Assembly: GCA_029557895.1 (NCBI GenBank)
Contig: JAKQHT010000016.1
Coordinates: 1-64,000, forward strand
Length of the DNA: 64,000 nt
Direction of reading: 5' to 3'
DNA from: Bacteroidota bacterium
GTDB taxonomy: Bacteria; Bacteroidota; Bacteroidia; Flavobacteriales; Flavobacteriaceae
The position numbers and the translations under genes were made by a program. Below the pieces are notes generated by a model. The model saw only the letters and a list, made by a program, of their open reading frames with translations. It had not been told where the DNA came from and ran no database searches. Below, one piece after another: positions 1 to 8,611 of the stretch (position 1 is its first letter; each line of letters opens with the position of its first letter).

Positions 1-2
1 TG

Positions 3-326
3 TATTACGAAACGCTGAAACACACAGGAGAATTCCCGATTATCGGAGTAAATACGTTTTTGAGCAGTAAAGGTTCTCCGACTGTTGTTCCTGCTGAAGT
101 AATCAGAGCAACGGAAGAAGAAAAATTATTCCAAATCAAAACCAAAGAAACGTTGAACAAAGCCAATACCGATAAAGTAAAAGCCGAACTTGATAAAATT
201 CAGGAAGTAGCGGTTCAGAACCAAAATATCTTTGAACAACTGATGGAAGCAACCAAGGTTTGTTCACTCGGACAAATTACTTCAGCTTTGTTTGAAGTAG
301 GAGGTCAGTATAGGAGGAATATGTAA
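3..326 (+). CDS. C-terminal end of a B12-dependent acyl-CoA mutase (IcmF / methylmalonyl-CoA mutase family), cut by the window edge
   Basis: Only the last 107 codons are present, open to the left edge from base 3. The ending (VNTFLSSKG early, then ITSALFEVGGQYRRNM) matches my memory of the C-terminus of fused isobutyryl-CoA mutase / methylmalonyl-CoA mutase large proteins of Flavobacteria, which use adenosylcobalamin to rearrange acyl-CoA carbon skeletons. The catalytic barrel and B12-binding domain lie outside the window, so the exact substrate cannot be told. Codon use is AT-rich and resembles the S9 peptidase next door more than the genes after base 3148. A propionyl/methylmalonyl role would fit the biotin-dependent carboxylase block near 35-39 kb, but that link is inference. 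Confidence 0.7.
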   Translation, partial: YYETLKHTGEFPIIGVNTFLSSKGSPTVVPAEVIRATEEEKLFQIKTKETLNKANTDKVKAELDKIQEVAVQNQNIFEQLMEATKVCSLGQITSALFEVGGQYRRNM

Positions 327-404
327 GCGATTCGCAAATCATTTCGGGATTTAACTTCTTGAATTTCCTGAATCAAGTTCACTCCTCTTGTAATGGCAAA
401 AAGT

Positions 405-441
405 AAAAAAACCGCTCCGATTTTAATCGGAACGGTTTTTT
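405..441. terminator. Bidirectional intrinsic terminator between convergent genes
   Basis: An A-run, a 12-13 bp stem around AACCG(C)TCCGATT / AATCGGAACGGTT with a very short loop, and a T-run. It lies between the mutase end (326) and the S9 peptidase stop (448), so it can serve both strands. Confidence 0.85.
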
Positions 442-447
442 CTATTA

Positions 448-2880
448 TTACCTGCCTTTATTCTTCACATATTTTTCTAACCACTCATCCTGTTCCCAAA
501 TCACGTGCAGAATACTTTCTTTTGCTGCATATCCGTGGGATTCTTTCGGAAGTAAAACCAAACGTGTTGGAGCTCCAAATCCTTTGAGGGCATTGAAATA
601 TCTCTCACTTTGCATTGTGTAAGTTCCAGAATTGTTATCGTCATTTCCGTGAATTAAAAGCAACGGAGTTTTCATTTTGTCAGCACTCATAAAAGGCGAC
701 ATCGTGTTGTAAACTTCGGGAGCTTCCCAATAGTTTCTTTCCTCACTTTGGAAACCAAACGGAGTAAGTGTACGATTATAAGCTCCACTTCGTGCAATTC
801 CTGCTGCAAACAAATCAGAGTGCGACAATAAATTCGCGGTCATAAAAGCTCCGTACGAATGCCCTCCGACAGCTACACGATTTCTGTCGATATATCCCAA
901 TTTATCCACTGCATCAATAGCAGCTTTTGCATTAGCAACCAATTGTTCCACAAACGTATCATTGGGTTGTTCGTCTCCCTCTCCTACAATCGGAAAAGCA
1001 GCATCATCCAAAACCACATAGCCACGAGTTACCCAATAAATCGGAGAACCATAATTCGGAAAAGTAAACTCATTCGGATTCGAAGTCGTTTGTCCTGCAC
1101 TGCTTTTGTCTTTGTATTCGGTAGGATAAGCCCACATAATCATAGGTAGTTTTTCTTTTTTCTTCATATCGTATCCAACAGGAAGATAAAGTGTTCCTGA
1201 CAATTCCAATCCGTCTTCACGTTTATATTTGATAACTTCTTTGTGTACGTTTTCAATCTTTTTGAATGGATTTTCAAAATTCGTAATCTGTACCGGAGCT
1301 TTTTTGCTTTTGATGTTTCTTACGTAATAATTCGGATATTCGTTTTTGGATTCCATTCTAACCAAAATTTCTCCTTTTTTGATATCCAAAACGGAGTTGA
1401 TGTCTTCTTTTTTATTGTTCAGATTGGATTGGTATAATCGTTTTGATTTCAGGGTTTTCAGATTGAATTCATCAATAAAAGGGAATTGTCCTTTGTCTGT
1501 ATATCCGTCTCCCAAAAGGAAAATATTATCATTTTGAATGTCCAATACGTAACGTCCGTATTCATTTCTTTTAGTTTCAGGACTTCCCGGATTGCTGTAA
1601 TTATCCTGATAGTTTCTGTCCCAAATAATTTGAGGTTTTTGAGAAAAATCAGACGGATTCAGGATATATGTTTTTGTATTTCGGGTATTCCACCAATAAT
1701 CAGAAAGCAAGGCATAATTTTCATTTCCCCACGTAATTCCTGAATATCTTCCGATGGTTTTGGCAATTGATTGAGGCTGTCCGTTAAAAGGTGCTTCAAT
1801 TTGGAAAATTTCATCTCTGAATTCCACCTCGTTGGCTGGATCTCCTCCATCAAGAGCCTCCGCATAAACCAAAGTTGCCGGTTTGTCTGCTCTCCACGAA
1901 ACCGAACGTTTACCGGTCTGAACAGCCATAAATCCTTTTGGTAAATCTTCGATTAATGGTTTTTTGTCAAATTCCGAAACTAATTTTCCGTTCTTGTCAT
2001 AAATCGTGGTTGTAACCGGAAATCTTCCGAGTGGAACAATATACGAATACGGTCTTTCGATAGTAGAAATCATTATGTAATTTCCGTCAGGCGAAAAAGA
2101 CTCACTTCTGTAAATAGCTTTTTCTTTCCAAAGAGTTGTTTTGCCGTTTAAATCAACTTTGAATAATTCTGAAGTGGTCAGAATGTCGAAATTTTCTTCG
2201 TCTGTTTTGTTTTTCAGCAAATCCTGATAGGTTCTGTTTTGTGCCAGACTTCCGTCACTAACCGTAACAATTGGGCCTGTTGGGAGTGCAGTTTTGGCAT
2301 CAATAAGTTCGGGTTTGTCTTTAGGCAACATTCTGACCAAAAGCGAATTTCCGTCTTTAAACCAAGTAATCGGGTTTCCAAGATTTGCATTGGCTTTAGC
2401 CTCTGTTAGTTTTTTTGCAGTAAGCGTTTTGAAATCGGCTATCCAAACTTCAACTCCGGTCAAAGTCGTATGGGTAAAAGCCATCATGGTTTCGTCAGGG
2501 CTCCATGCGAAATTTGCCAATCTGGCATCTTCGGGCAATCCCTTGATCTGAACAGGATCCCGATGGCTATCGGGATTTACCTTGAATTTTCGGTATTGAA
2601 TGTTATTTACATAAGTAATCGTACTTGATATATTTGTTTTCGGATTGATACGGAGCCCTGCCAGACGCATTTCTTCTTCTGAAATTTCAGCTAATGTTTT
2701 GTACGTATTGCGGTACATAAACACAATTTGCTCCTTTTGGCTATCCATAGAAATAGATGGAGCTCTCTGGAAATCTACCAAGTCGAGAATTTCCTGTGGT
2801 GGTTTTTGATATGTGATGTCTTCTTGTGCAAATCCAAGACCTGCAACCAAAACGAAAAGGAAAGAAGTGAGTTTTTTCAT
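448..2880 (-). CDS. Secreted S9-family prolyl-oligopeptidase-like serine peptidase
   Basis: 810 aa. Residues 1-18 form a signal peptide ending GFAQ. The middle is a beta-propeller-like region with SPD-type repeats (WSPDETMMAF, SFSPDGNYIM). The last 260 residues are an alpha/beta-hydrolase domain. The catalytic triad is readable: nucleophile Ser about 675 in GGHSYGAF, Asp about 747-748 in HGNDDNN, His about 782 in ESHGYA. This is the S9 family, closest in style to glutamyl/dipeptidyl endopeptidases of the S9C group, which degrade peptides in the periplasm or outside the cell. The ATG at 2880 gives a proper signal peptide. Codon use is AT-rich compared with the M1 peptidase upstream. Family call firm; substrate specificity unknown. 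Confidence 0.9.
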   Translation of the reverse strand: MKKLTSFLFVLVAGLGFAQEDITYQKPPQEILDLVDFQRAPSISMDSQKEQIVFMYRNTYKTLAEISEEEMRLAGLRINPKTNISSTITYVNNIQYRKFKVNPDSHRDPVQIKGLPEDARLANFAWSPDETMMAFTHTTLTGVEVWIADFKTLTAKKLTEAKANANLGNPITWFKDGNSLLVRMLPKDKPELIDAKTALPTGPIVTVSDGSLAQNRTYQDLLKNKTDEENFDILTTSELFKVDLNGKTTLWKEKAIYRSESFSPDGNYIMISTIERPYSYIVPLGRFPVTTTIYDKNGKLVSEFDKKPLIEDLPKGFMAVQTGKRSVSWRADKPATLVYAEALDGGDPANEVEFRDEIFQIEAPFNGQPQSIAKTIGRYSGITWGNENYALLSDYWWNTRNTKTYILNPSDFSQKPQIIWDRNYQDNYSNPGSPETKRNEYGRYVLDIQNDNIFLLGDGYTDKGQFPFIDEFNLKTLKSKRLYQSNLNNKKEDINSVLDIKKGEILVRMESKNEYPNYYVRNIKSKKAPVQITNFENPFKKIENVHKEVIKYKREDGLELSGTLYLPVGYDMKKKEKLPMIMWAYPTEYKDKSSAGQTTSNPNEFTFPNYGSPIYWVTRGYVVLDDAAFPIVGEGDEQPNDTFVEQLVANAKAAIDAVDKLGYIDRNRVAVGGHSYGAFMTANLLSHSDLFAAGIARSGAYNRTLTPFGFQSEERNYWEAPEVYNTMSPFMSADKMKTPLLLIHGNDDNNSGTYTMQSERYFNALKGFGAPTRLVLLPKESHGYAAKESILHVIWEQDEWLEKYVKNKGR

Positions 2881-2925
2881 AGTTGTTATTATTGTTTATT
2901 CTGATACAAAATAGGATTCAGCTCA

Positions 2926-3132
2926 TTATCGTTGTACATTTTCATTTAGTTTGTAGGCTTTCATATACTTGCCTACGTTTTCGGTATCTGTTAGCAAATC
3001 GTCAATGGCAATTGATACATCTTTCTTTTGTTCCAAAAGAACATTCAACTTTTCCTGCGTTGTAGTTCTTGGTTTGGTGCTTGCATCTTTACAGGTAGTC
3101 TGTTTGATTTGGGCAAAACCTAAAGAGGAACG
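2926..3132 (-). pseudogene. Remnant of a small exported protein gene that lost its start
   Basis: On the minus strand an open frame reads SLGFAQIKQTTCKDASTK, continues about 45 residues to ...KAYKLNENVQR and stops at 2926. SLGFAQ is the typical end of a Bacteroidota signal peptide, but the n- and h-regions and any start codon are missing: upstream in frame come AINFRS and then TAA followed by the TGA stop of the M1 peptidase. The remaining body (TQEKLNVLLEQKKDVSIAID) is charged and helical, and no family was recognised. It looks like the 3' part of a gene cut at a recombination point near 3130. It could also be a real gene with an unusual start, but none is visible. Confidence 0.55.
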
Positions 3133-3147
3133 AAAGTTAATTGCTTA

Positions 3148-4794
3148 TCACAACTTCGTTGTGTCAACATAAAAATTACGGTTTACCTGTATGTCTTTCA
3201 CATTTGGAGTTATGTCTAAATATTTCCATTCAGATGTTGGGTAAATCCAGGATTCTTTGTCGCCAAAGGTAACCTTTACGGGCATGTCAAATTTATTGAC
3301 AATGTTGGTCCAATGATAGGAAAGTTTGCCTTGTTCTATCTTGTATTCCAGAGTAGGGATGCGGGTGTCTCTCAAATATTGGTTAAAAAATTCAGTCAGG
3401 TCAATACCGGAATGCTTACTGATGAAATTTTCTATTTCGCCGGTTGTCACTGTTTTGTGGTAAAATGTTTTGTTGAGACCGCGAAGTATTTGCCGCCATT
3501 TCTCATCATCTTCTATGAGTTGTCTCAAAGTGTGCAGCATATTTGCGCCCTTGCTGTACATATCGCCGGAGCCTTCTTTATTGACCCCGTAAGGCCCGAT
3601 AATGGGTCGGTCGTTGTTGATATTTTTGCGAGTGCCAATAACATAATCCGAAGAAGCTGTCTGGCCGTAAAAATAATCGAGAAAGAGGTTTTCGGAATAT
3701 GCGGTAAAGCTTTCGTGTATCCACATATCGGCAATGTCCTTGTAGGTGATGTTGTTGGCAAACCACTCGTGTCCGGACTCGTGGATGATGATGAAATCAA
3801 ATTTTAGTCCCCAGCCCGTATTGGAAGTGTCTGTACCGAGATAGCCTTTCATGTATTGGTTGCCATAGGTCACGGAACTTTGGTGTTCCATTCCAAGATA
3901 TGGCACTTCCACAAGCTTAAAACCGTCTTCGTAGAACGGATATGGACCAAACCAGTGCTCAAAGGCTTCCATCATCCTCGTGGCATCCTTGAAATGTTCT
4001 TTGGCTTTTTCGAGATTGTCGCGCAATACATAATAGTCCATATCGAGCGGTCCTTTTTCGCCTTGGTATATTTCGGAAAAATGGACATAGTCGCCAATGT
4101 TGACATTCACACCATAATTATTGATGGGATTGTTAACGAACCAATGGAAAGTTTTGGAGCCATCGTTGTGCGTGTCAACCTTGCGAAGCTTGCCGTTTGA
4201 GACGTCCATTAGCCCTTTTGGTGTTTTTATCGAAATGAGCATACTGTCCACTTCGTCATACATATGGTCTTTGTTGGGCCACCATACACTTGCGCCAAGG
4301 CCTTGGCAGGAGGTAGCTATAAAATCGTTGCCGTTTTTGTCTTTAGACCAAGAAAAACCACCGTCCCAAGGTGCTCGTTTTGCGGCCCGAGGTTGGCCTT
4401 CGTAGTAAATATCAATAGTTTGTATGCTCTTAATGTGTTGTTTTCGAGTGGTTTCTATAAAATAAGCATTTCCTTCTCTTGTGTATTTTAGTGCTTTTCC
4501 GTTTTGTTCTACTTTGGTGATGTTCAATGGCTCTTGTAAGTCGATTTGCAGCCTTTTGGGTGTTTTCAATACTCTGTATTTTACCGTGTTTTTCCCTTTG
4601 ATGGATTTTGTGGCCGGGTCAACTTCAATGTCCAAGTGGTAATAGGTCAGATCCCACCAAGCCCTTTCGGGGGTAATAGTACCACGAAGTGTGTCTTGAC
4701 GGGTAAAAGTTGTGCCGTTTTTTGATAGAAGGCCTTGACCTGCAGCCGAAAGTGAAAAGAGTACCAGCAAAGTGAGAGATAAGATCTGTTTCAT
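3148..4794 (-). CDS. M1-family zinc aminopeptidase, exported
   Basis: 548 aa with an N-terminal signal peptide (LSLTLLVLFSLSAAGQG). The zinc site is complete: HESGH at residues 338-342 with the third ligand Glu361 in WIHESFTAYSE. A GMEHQSS motif upstream matches the exopeptidase loop (GxMEN-like) of M1 enzymes. Members of this family (aminopeptidase N / leukotriene A4 hydrolase relatives) remove N-terminal residues from peptides; here it would act in the periplasm or outer membrane. It is shorter than the 850-900 aa of classical PepN because the C-terminal helical domain is missing, which is normal for this Bacteroidota subgroup. ATG at 4794. It is probably monocistronic, since a terminator (4934-4972) precedes it. 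Confidence 0.92.
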   Translation of the reverse strand: MKQILSLTLLVLFSLSAAGQGLLSKNGTTFTRQDTLRGTITPERAWWDLTYYHLDIEVDPATKSIKGKNTVKYRVLKTPKRLQIDLQEPLNITKVEQNGKALKYTREGNAYFIETTRKQHIKSIQTIDIYYEGQPRAAKRAPWDGGFSWSKDKNGNDFIATSCQGLGASVWWPNKDHMYDEVDSMLISIKTPKGLMDVSNGKLRKVDTHNDGSKTFHWFVNNPINNYGVNVNIGDYVHFSEIYQGEKGPLDMDYYVLRDNLEKAKEHFKDATRMMEAFEHWFGPYPFYEDGFKLVEVPYLGMEHQSSVTYGNQYMKGYLGTDTSNTGWGLKFDFIIIHESGHEWFANNITYKDIADMWIHESFTAYSENLFLDYFYGQTASSDYVIGTRKNINNDRPIIGPYGVNKEGSGDMYSKGANMLHTLRQLIEDDEKWRQILRGLNKTFYHKTVTTGEIENFISKHSGIDLTEFFNQYLRDTRIPTLEYKIEQGKLSYHWTNIVNKFDMPVKVTFGDKESWIYPTSEWKYLDITPNVKDIQVNRNFYVDTTKL

Positions 4795-4933
4795 GGGTTA
4801 TTTGAAATAAAGGTAAAGTTCCGAAAATATCGGGATTAATGCAATAAAAATGGTGTATAAACTTGTCTGTTGGCAGTAAGACTTTGCGTTTCTTTGACTT
4901 TACGGGGAATGACAAAAATTAAATCCTGAAGAT

Positions 4934-4972
4934 AAAAAAAGCCAATTCAACTTAATGGATTGGCTTTTTTTT
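4934..4972 (-). terminator. Intrinsic terminator of the fad operon
   Basis: Stem AAGCCAAT / ATTGGCTT extended by flanking A- and T-runs (13 pairs if counted), with a 12-nt loop. It sits just past the fadE stop at 5001 in the minus direction and separates the operon from the M1 peptidase gene. Confidence 0.85.
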
Positions 4973-5000
4973 GGCATCTGAAATTTGTATCAATCTATTT

Positions 5001-6803
5001 TTAGAAGCAGTATTTATTTTCAGCTTTGACCTTGTCGGCAATGATGTTTCGCAATGCCACGACATTAGGGTAATTGTTGTATTTGGTAAAGCGCTTCAAG
5101 CCCATGAGCATCATGCGCTGTTCATCGCCTTCGGCAAAGGAAATAATGCCTTCTTTTCCGTTTTGTTCAATGATAGAAACGGCGTTGTAAAGGTATAATT
5201 TTGCCATGGCGATTTGTACGGCCTGTGCATCTTCACCAAAACGTTTGGCATTTTTCTCGGTACGGAGGATAACAGATTCTGCCATATATATTTCGATAAG
5301 AATGTTGGATGCCGCCATCAATAATTGCTGATGTGAATTAAGATCTGGTCCAAATTTTTGAACCGCCGCGCCGGCAACCATCAAGAATACCTTTTTTAGT
5401 TTGGCAATCATTTCTTTTTCTTCTGAAAACAATTCAGAATAATCAGGCGTGTCAAATGAGGGTATGCCCATCAATTCTTCTTGAACTTGCATGGCTGGGC
5501 TCAACAAATCCACGTGACCTTTCATCGCTTTTTTGACCAACATGCCTACTGAAAGCATTCGGTTTATTTCATTTGTGCCTTCATAAATGCGGGCAATGCG
5601 GGCATCTCGCCACGCGGCTTCCATGGGTGTTTCTTCAGAAAAGCCCATGCCACCGAAAATTTGGATACCTTCATCGGAACAATTTTGAACATCCTCAGAT
5701 AGGGCAACTTTAAGAATAGAACACTCAATTGCATACTCTTCAACGCCTTTAAGCTCTGCTTCCTGATGCGAATTTCCGGCTGCTTGGCGCAAGGCAATTC
5801 GGTCTTCGATGTTTTTGGCTGCCCTGTAACTTGCAGATTCTCCGGCGTAAGCATTGGTAGCCATTTCGGCAAGTTTGTGTTTTATGGCACCAAACTCGGC
5901 AATAGGTGTATTGAACTGCTTGCGCTCATTGGCATACTGTACTGCGGTGGTCGTGATGCGGCGTTGCGAGTCCAAGCAAGCGGCTGCCAACTTGATACGC
6001 CCCACGTTCAACGCATTCATTGCTATTTTAAAACCTTCTCCGCGTCCGGCAAGCATATTTTCGACAGGTACTACGGTATCGTTGAAAAACACTTGACGGG
6101 TTGAACTCGCACGAATGCCCAGTTTATGTTCTTCTTCGCCAAGTGTGATGCCGTTGCTTGGGTCGTTTTCAACGATGAATCCCGTAATGTTTTTGTCGTT
6201 TTCGATACGTGCAAAAACTATGAACAGCTTACAGAACCCGGCATTGGAAATCCACATTTTCTGTCCGTTTATCTTGTAAGTTTTGCCGTCGGCAGAAAGT
6301 TCTGCGGTAGTTTTGCCCGAATTGGCGTCGCTACCTGCGCCCGGTTCGGTAAGGCAATACGCGCCAAACCACTCGCCGGTGGCAAGTTTTGGTACGTATT
6401 TTTGTTTTTGTTCCTCTGTTCCGTAAAGCGTTATTGGCATGGTTCCGATTCCGGTATGCGCGCCAAACGCCGTGCTGAACGAGCCTGTGCCGCTGGAAAT
6501 ATAGTCGCAAACCAACATGGTCGAGACGAAGCCCATATTGAGTCCGCCATATTCTTCAGGTACGGCAACGCCCAAAAATCCGAGTTCGCCGGCTTTGCGC
6601 ATGGCAGATTCGGTAAGTGCATAATCTTTGGCTTCAAAGCGTGGTTTGTTAGGGATAATTTCACGGTCGTTAAATTCCATAACCGCTTCTTTCATCATCA
6701 ATTGTTCTTCCGAAAAATCTTCAGGAGTGAAGATGTCTTCGCATTTTGTTTCTTTAACGAGGAATTGACCGCCTCGAAGAATGTCTTTTTCTTGTGTTTC
6801 CAT
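5001..6803 (-). CDS. fadE: Acyl-CoA dehydrogenase (FadE type)
   Basis: 600 aa, the length of the Bacillus FadE / long-chain branch rather than the 380 aa short-chain enzymes. It catalyses the first oxidation of beta-oxidation, acyl-CoA to trans-2-enoyl-CoA, with FAD. Visible motifs are CLTEPGAGSDANS (FAD/substrate loop) and RIYEGTNEINR, with catalytic Glu about 408, followed by a C-terminal helical extension of about 190 residues. The start at 6803 (METQEKDILRG) is clean. It is the last gene of an operon marR-fadN-fadA-fadE whose order equals Bacillus subtilis fadN-fadA-fadE. The electron acceptor (ETF) is not encoded in this window. The spacer to fadA is enlarged by a repeat-flanked insertion (6832-7415). 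Confidence 0.93.
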   Translation of the reverse strand: METQEKDILRGGQFLVKETKCEDIFTPEDFSEEQLMMKEAVMEFNDREIIPNKPRFEAKDYALTESAMRKAGELGFLGVAVPEEYGGLNMGFVSTMLVCDYISSGTGSFSTAFGAHTGIGTMPITLYGTEEQKQKYVPKLATGEWFGAYCLTEPGAGSDANSGKTTAELSADGKTYKINGQKMWISNAGFCKLFIVFARIENDKNITGFIVENDPSNGITLGEEEHKLGIRASSTRQVFFNDTVVPVENMLAGRGEGFKIAMNALNVGRIKLAAACLDSQRRITTTAVQYANERKQFNTPIAEFGAIKHKLAEMATNAYAGESASYRAAKNIEDRIALRQAAGNSHQEAELKGVEEYAIECSILKVALSEDVQNCSDEGIQIFGGMGFSEETPMEAAWRDARIARIYEGTNEINRMLSVGMLVKKAMKGHVDLLSPAMQVQEELMGIPSFDTPDYSELFSEEKEMIAKLKKVFLMVAGAAVQKFGPDLNSHQQLLMAASNILIEIYMAESVILRTEKNAKRFGEDAQAVQIAMAKLYLYNAVSIIEQNGKEGIISFAEGDEQRMMLMGLKRFTKYNNYPNVVALRNIIADKVKAENKYCF

Positions 6804-6831
6804 TGTGTTTAGATTGTAGATTTAAGATGAT

Positions 6832-7026
6832 TTTTAGGAGAAGAATCAAGAGCCAAAAGCCAAGAATCAAGAATCAAGAATCAAGAGCCAGGAATCAAGA
6901 ATCAGGAGTCAAGAATCAGGAATCAAGAGCCAAGAATCAAGAATCAGGAGTCAAGAATCAGGAATCAGGAGCCAAGAGCCAAGAATCAAGAATCAAGAAT
7001 CAAGAGCCAAGAGCCAAGACGCAGGA
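6832..7026. repeat. Degenerate 7-bp tandem repeat array (GAATCAA / GAGCCAA)
   Basis: About 190 bp of heptamers in phase, drawn from GAATCAA, GAGCCAA, GAATCAG and GAGTCAA, lying between the fadE start and the stop of the four-helix-bundle gene. Unit number should be prone to slippage. Short copies of the same units, in inverted orientation, lie on the other side of that gene (7384-7415), so the two repeats bracket it. Confidence 0.9.
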
Positions 7027-7380
7027 CTAAAGTTTTAACCTTGATTGAAATCTCGAAATCATTTTTTGTATTTGTATTATTTTGTTTTCTAATTCTTTAA
7101 ATTTTTCTTCTGATACATAATTTTCATTCAATGCAACAATTAATTGAGTTTCCCATTCAAATGCCGAACCTAAACTATATTCTAAAAATTTATTAAAATG
7201 TTTATCGGAAGTTTTACTTGAACCTTCGGCTATATTTGACGGAATAGAAACAGCACATCGATTCATCTGCGTAACCAATCCGAATTTTTCAAAATCAGGG
7301 AATGTTTTTGTTAGTCTATAACTATCTTTTACAAGCTCAATACCGGCTTCCCAAATATTCAATTTCTTAAAGTTGTGCAT
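7027..7380 (-). CDS. Four-helix-bundle protein (TIGR02436 / S23-like, Avd-related)
   Basis: 117 aa. The family signature is clear: an early LNIWEAGIELV helix, FPDFEKFGLVTQM, and RCAVSIPSNIAEGSS, followed by amphipathic helices. Relatives are encoded in intervening sequences of some 23S rRNA genes, and the fold is shared with the Avd accessory protein of diversity-generating retroelements; most members, including solitary ones like this, have no established function. Here it sits inside the fad operon, in the fadA-fadE spacer, in the operon direction and bracketed by heptamer repeats, so it looks like an inserted cassette that left the operon readable. No rRNA or reverse transcriptase is nearby. 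ATG at 7380. Confidence 0.88.
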   Translation of the reverse strand: MHNFKKLNIWEAGIELVKDSYRLTKTFPDFEKFGLVTQMNRCAVSIPSNIAEGSSKTSDKHFNKFLEYSLGSAFEWETQLIVALNENYVSEEKFKELENKIIQIQKMISRFQSRLKL

Positions 7381-7383
7381 AAC

Positions 7384-7415
7384 AGTCTTGGTTCTTGATT
7401 TCCAAAATCTTGGTT
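7384..7415. repeat. Short inverted copies of the heptamer repeat
   Basis: On the plus strand the bases TCTTGGTTCTTGATT and then ATCTTGGTTC are the complement of the AATCAAGAACCAAGA-type heptamers found at 6832-7026. The stretch runs from just before the four-helix-bundle start to the fadA stop at 7416. Together with the long array it gives the gene inverted flanks. Confidence 0.7.
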
Positions 7416-8606
7416 CTAATTTAAAAATTCAAAAATCCCACAAGCGCCTTGCCCTGTACCGACACACATTGTGACAGCACCGTATTTGCCTTTCATATTG
7501 CGTTTACGCATTTCGTCAAACAATTGCACCGATAGTTTTGCTCCGGTACAACCCAGGGGGTGTCCTAAAGCAATGGCGCCACCATTTACGTTGATGATAT
7601 CGGGATTCAAATTCAACTCCCTGATAACGGCAAGTGATTGTGACGCAAAGGCTTCGTTTAATTCAATAAGTGATAAATCGTCTTGTTTTAAGCCTGCTTG
7701 TTTTAATGCTTTTGGAATGGCTTTTACAGGGCCAATGCCCATAATGCGCGGTTCAACACCGGCAGCAGCATAATTGACCAAACGTGCTATAGGTTCAAGA
7801 TTCAGTTCTTTGACCATTGCTTCGCTCATGATCAGCACAAAAGCAGCGCCATCGCTCATTTGCGACGAGTTTCCTGCGGTAACGCTTCCGCCAGCGGCAA
7901 AAACGGCAGGAAGTTTTGCCAAGGCTTCTTTGCTTGTGCCTGCGCGTGGGCCTTCATCTTTGGTTACCGTATAAGTTTTGGTAGCTTTTTTGCCGTTTTC
8001 ATCGATATAGGTCTGCTCGACGGTTATCGGTACAATTTGATTGTCAAACCGACCTTCGGCTTGTGCTTTTAAAGCTTTCATGTGTGAGTTGTATGCAAAC
8101 TCGTCTTGGTCTTCGCGAGATACTTTAAACTGGTTTGCAACTGCTTCGGCAGTTAAGCCCATTCCCCAATAATAATCTTCATTTCCTGCTTTTGCAGCGG
8201 CATAATCGGGTACGGGTTTGTAGCCACCCATTGGAATAAAACTCATGCTTTCGGCGCCGCCGGCAATGATGCAATCTGCCATGCCGGCTTGAATTTTTGC
8301 TGTGGCAATACTTATGGTTTCGATTCCCGATGCACAGTAGCGATTTACCGTTACCCCCGGAACATCCTCGATTTTTAATCCCATTAAGGAGATGAGTCGG
8401 GCAACGTTAAGTCCTTGCTCGGCTTCGGGCATTGCGTTGCCGACAATCACATCGTCTATTCTGGTTTTGTCGAGTTGCGGTACTTTTTCCATCATGTACT
8501 GGATGGTTTCTGCCGCTAATTCATCGGGTCTTTTAAACCGGAATACGCCTTTTGGCGCTTTGCCTACGGCGGTTCGGTATGCTGAAACTATGTATGCTGT
8601 TTTCAT
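7416..8606 (-). CDS. fadA: Acetyl-CoA C-acyltransferase (3-ketoacyl-CoA thiolase)
   Basis: 396 aa, the usual thiolase length. It cleaves 3-ketoacyl-CoA with CoA to acetyl-CoA and a shortened acyl-CoA. Catalytic residues are readable: nucleophile Cys91 in NRYCASGIE, His349 in GHPLGCTGA, and acid/base Cys381 in MCVGTGQG. The N-terminal TAYRTAVGKAPKG is standard. Second gene of the fad operon, after fadN, with a 222-bp spacer filled by repeats. The downstream fadE is separated by the four-helix-bundle cassette. A biosynthetic acetoacetyl-CoA thiolase is excluded mainly by context. ATG at 8606. Confidence 0.93.
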   Translation of the reverse strand: MKTAYIVSAYRTAVGKAPKGVFRFKRPDELAAETIQYMMEKVPQLDKTRIDDVIVGNAMPEAEQGLNVARLISLMGLKIEDVPGVTVNRYCASGIETISIATAKIQAGMADCIIAGGAESMSFIPMGGYKPVPDYAAAKAGNEDYYWGMGLTAEAVANQFKVSREDQDEFAYNSHMKALKAQAEGRFDNQIVPITVEQTYIDENGKKATKTYTVTKDEGPRAGTSKEALAKLPAVFAAGGSVTAGNSSQMSDGAAFVLIMSEAMVKELNLEPIARLVNYAAAGVEPRIMGIGPVKAIPKALKQAGLKQDDLSLIELNEAFASQSLAVIRELNLNPDIINVNGGAIALGHPLGCTGAKLSVQLFDEMRKRNMKGKYGAVTMCVGTGQGACGIFEFLN

Positions 8607-8611
8607 TGGAT

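Noticed and set aside
6126..6812. 228-aa open frame antisense to fadE
   Set aside because: Rich in Phe, Cys and Arg as expected for a reverse-strand shadow of a coding gene; no motif seen.
6832..7026. CRISPR-like array
   Set aside because: Units are 7 bp in direct tandem with no unique spacers, and no cas genes are present.
7027..7380. Diversity-generating retroelement accessory gene (avd)
   Set aside because: The fold is shared, but no reverse transcriptase, template repeat or variable repeat was found near it.
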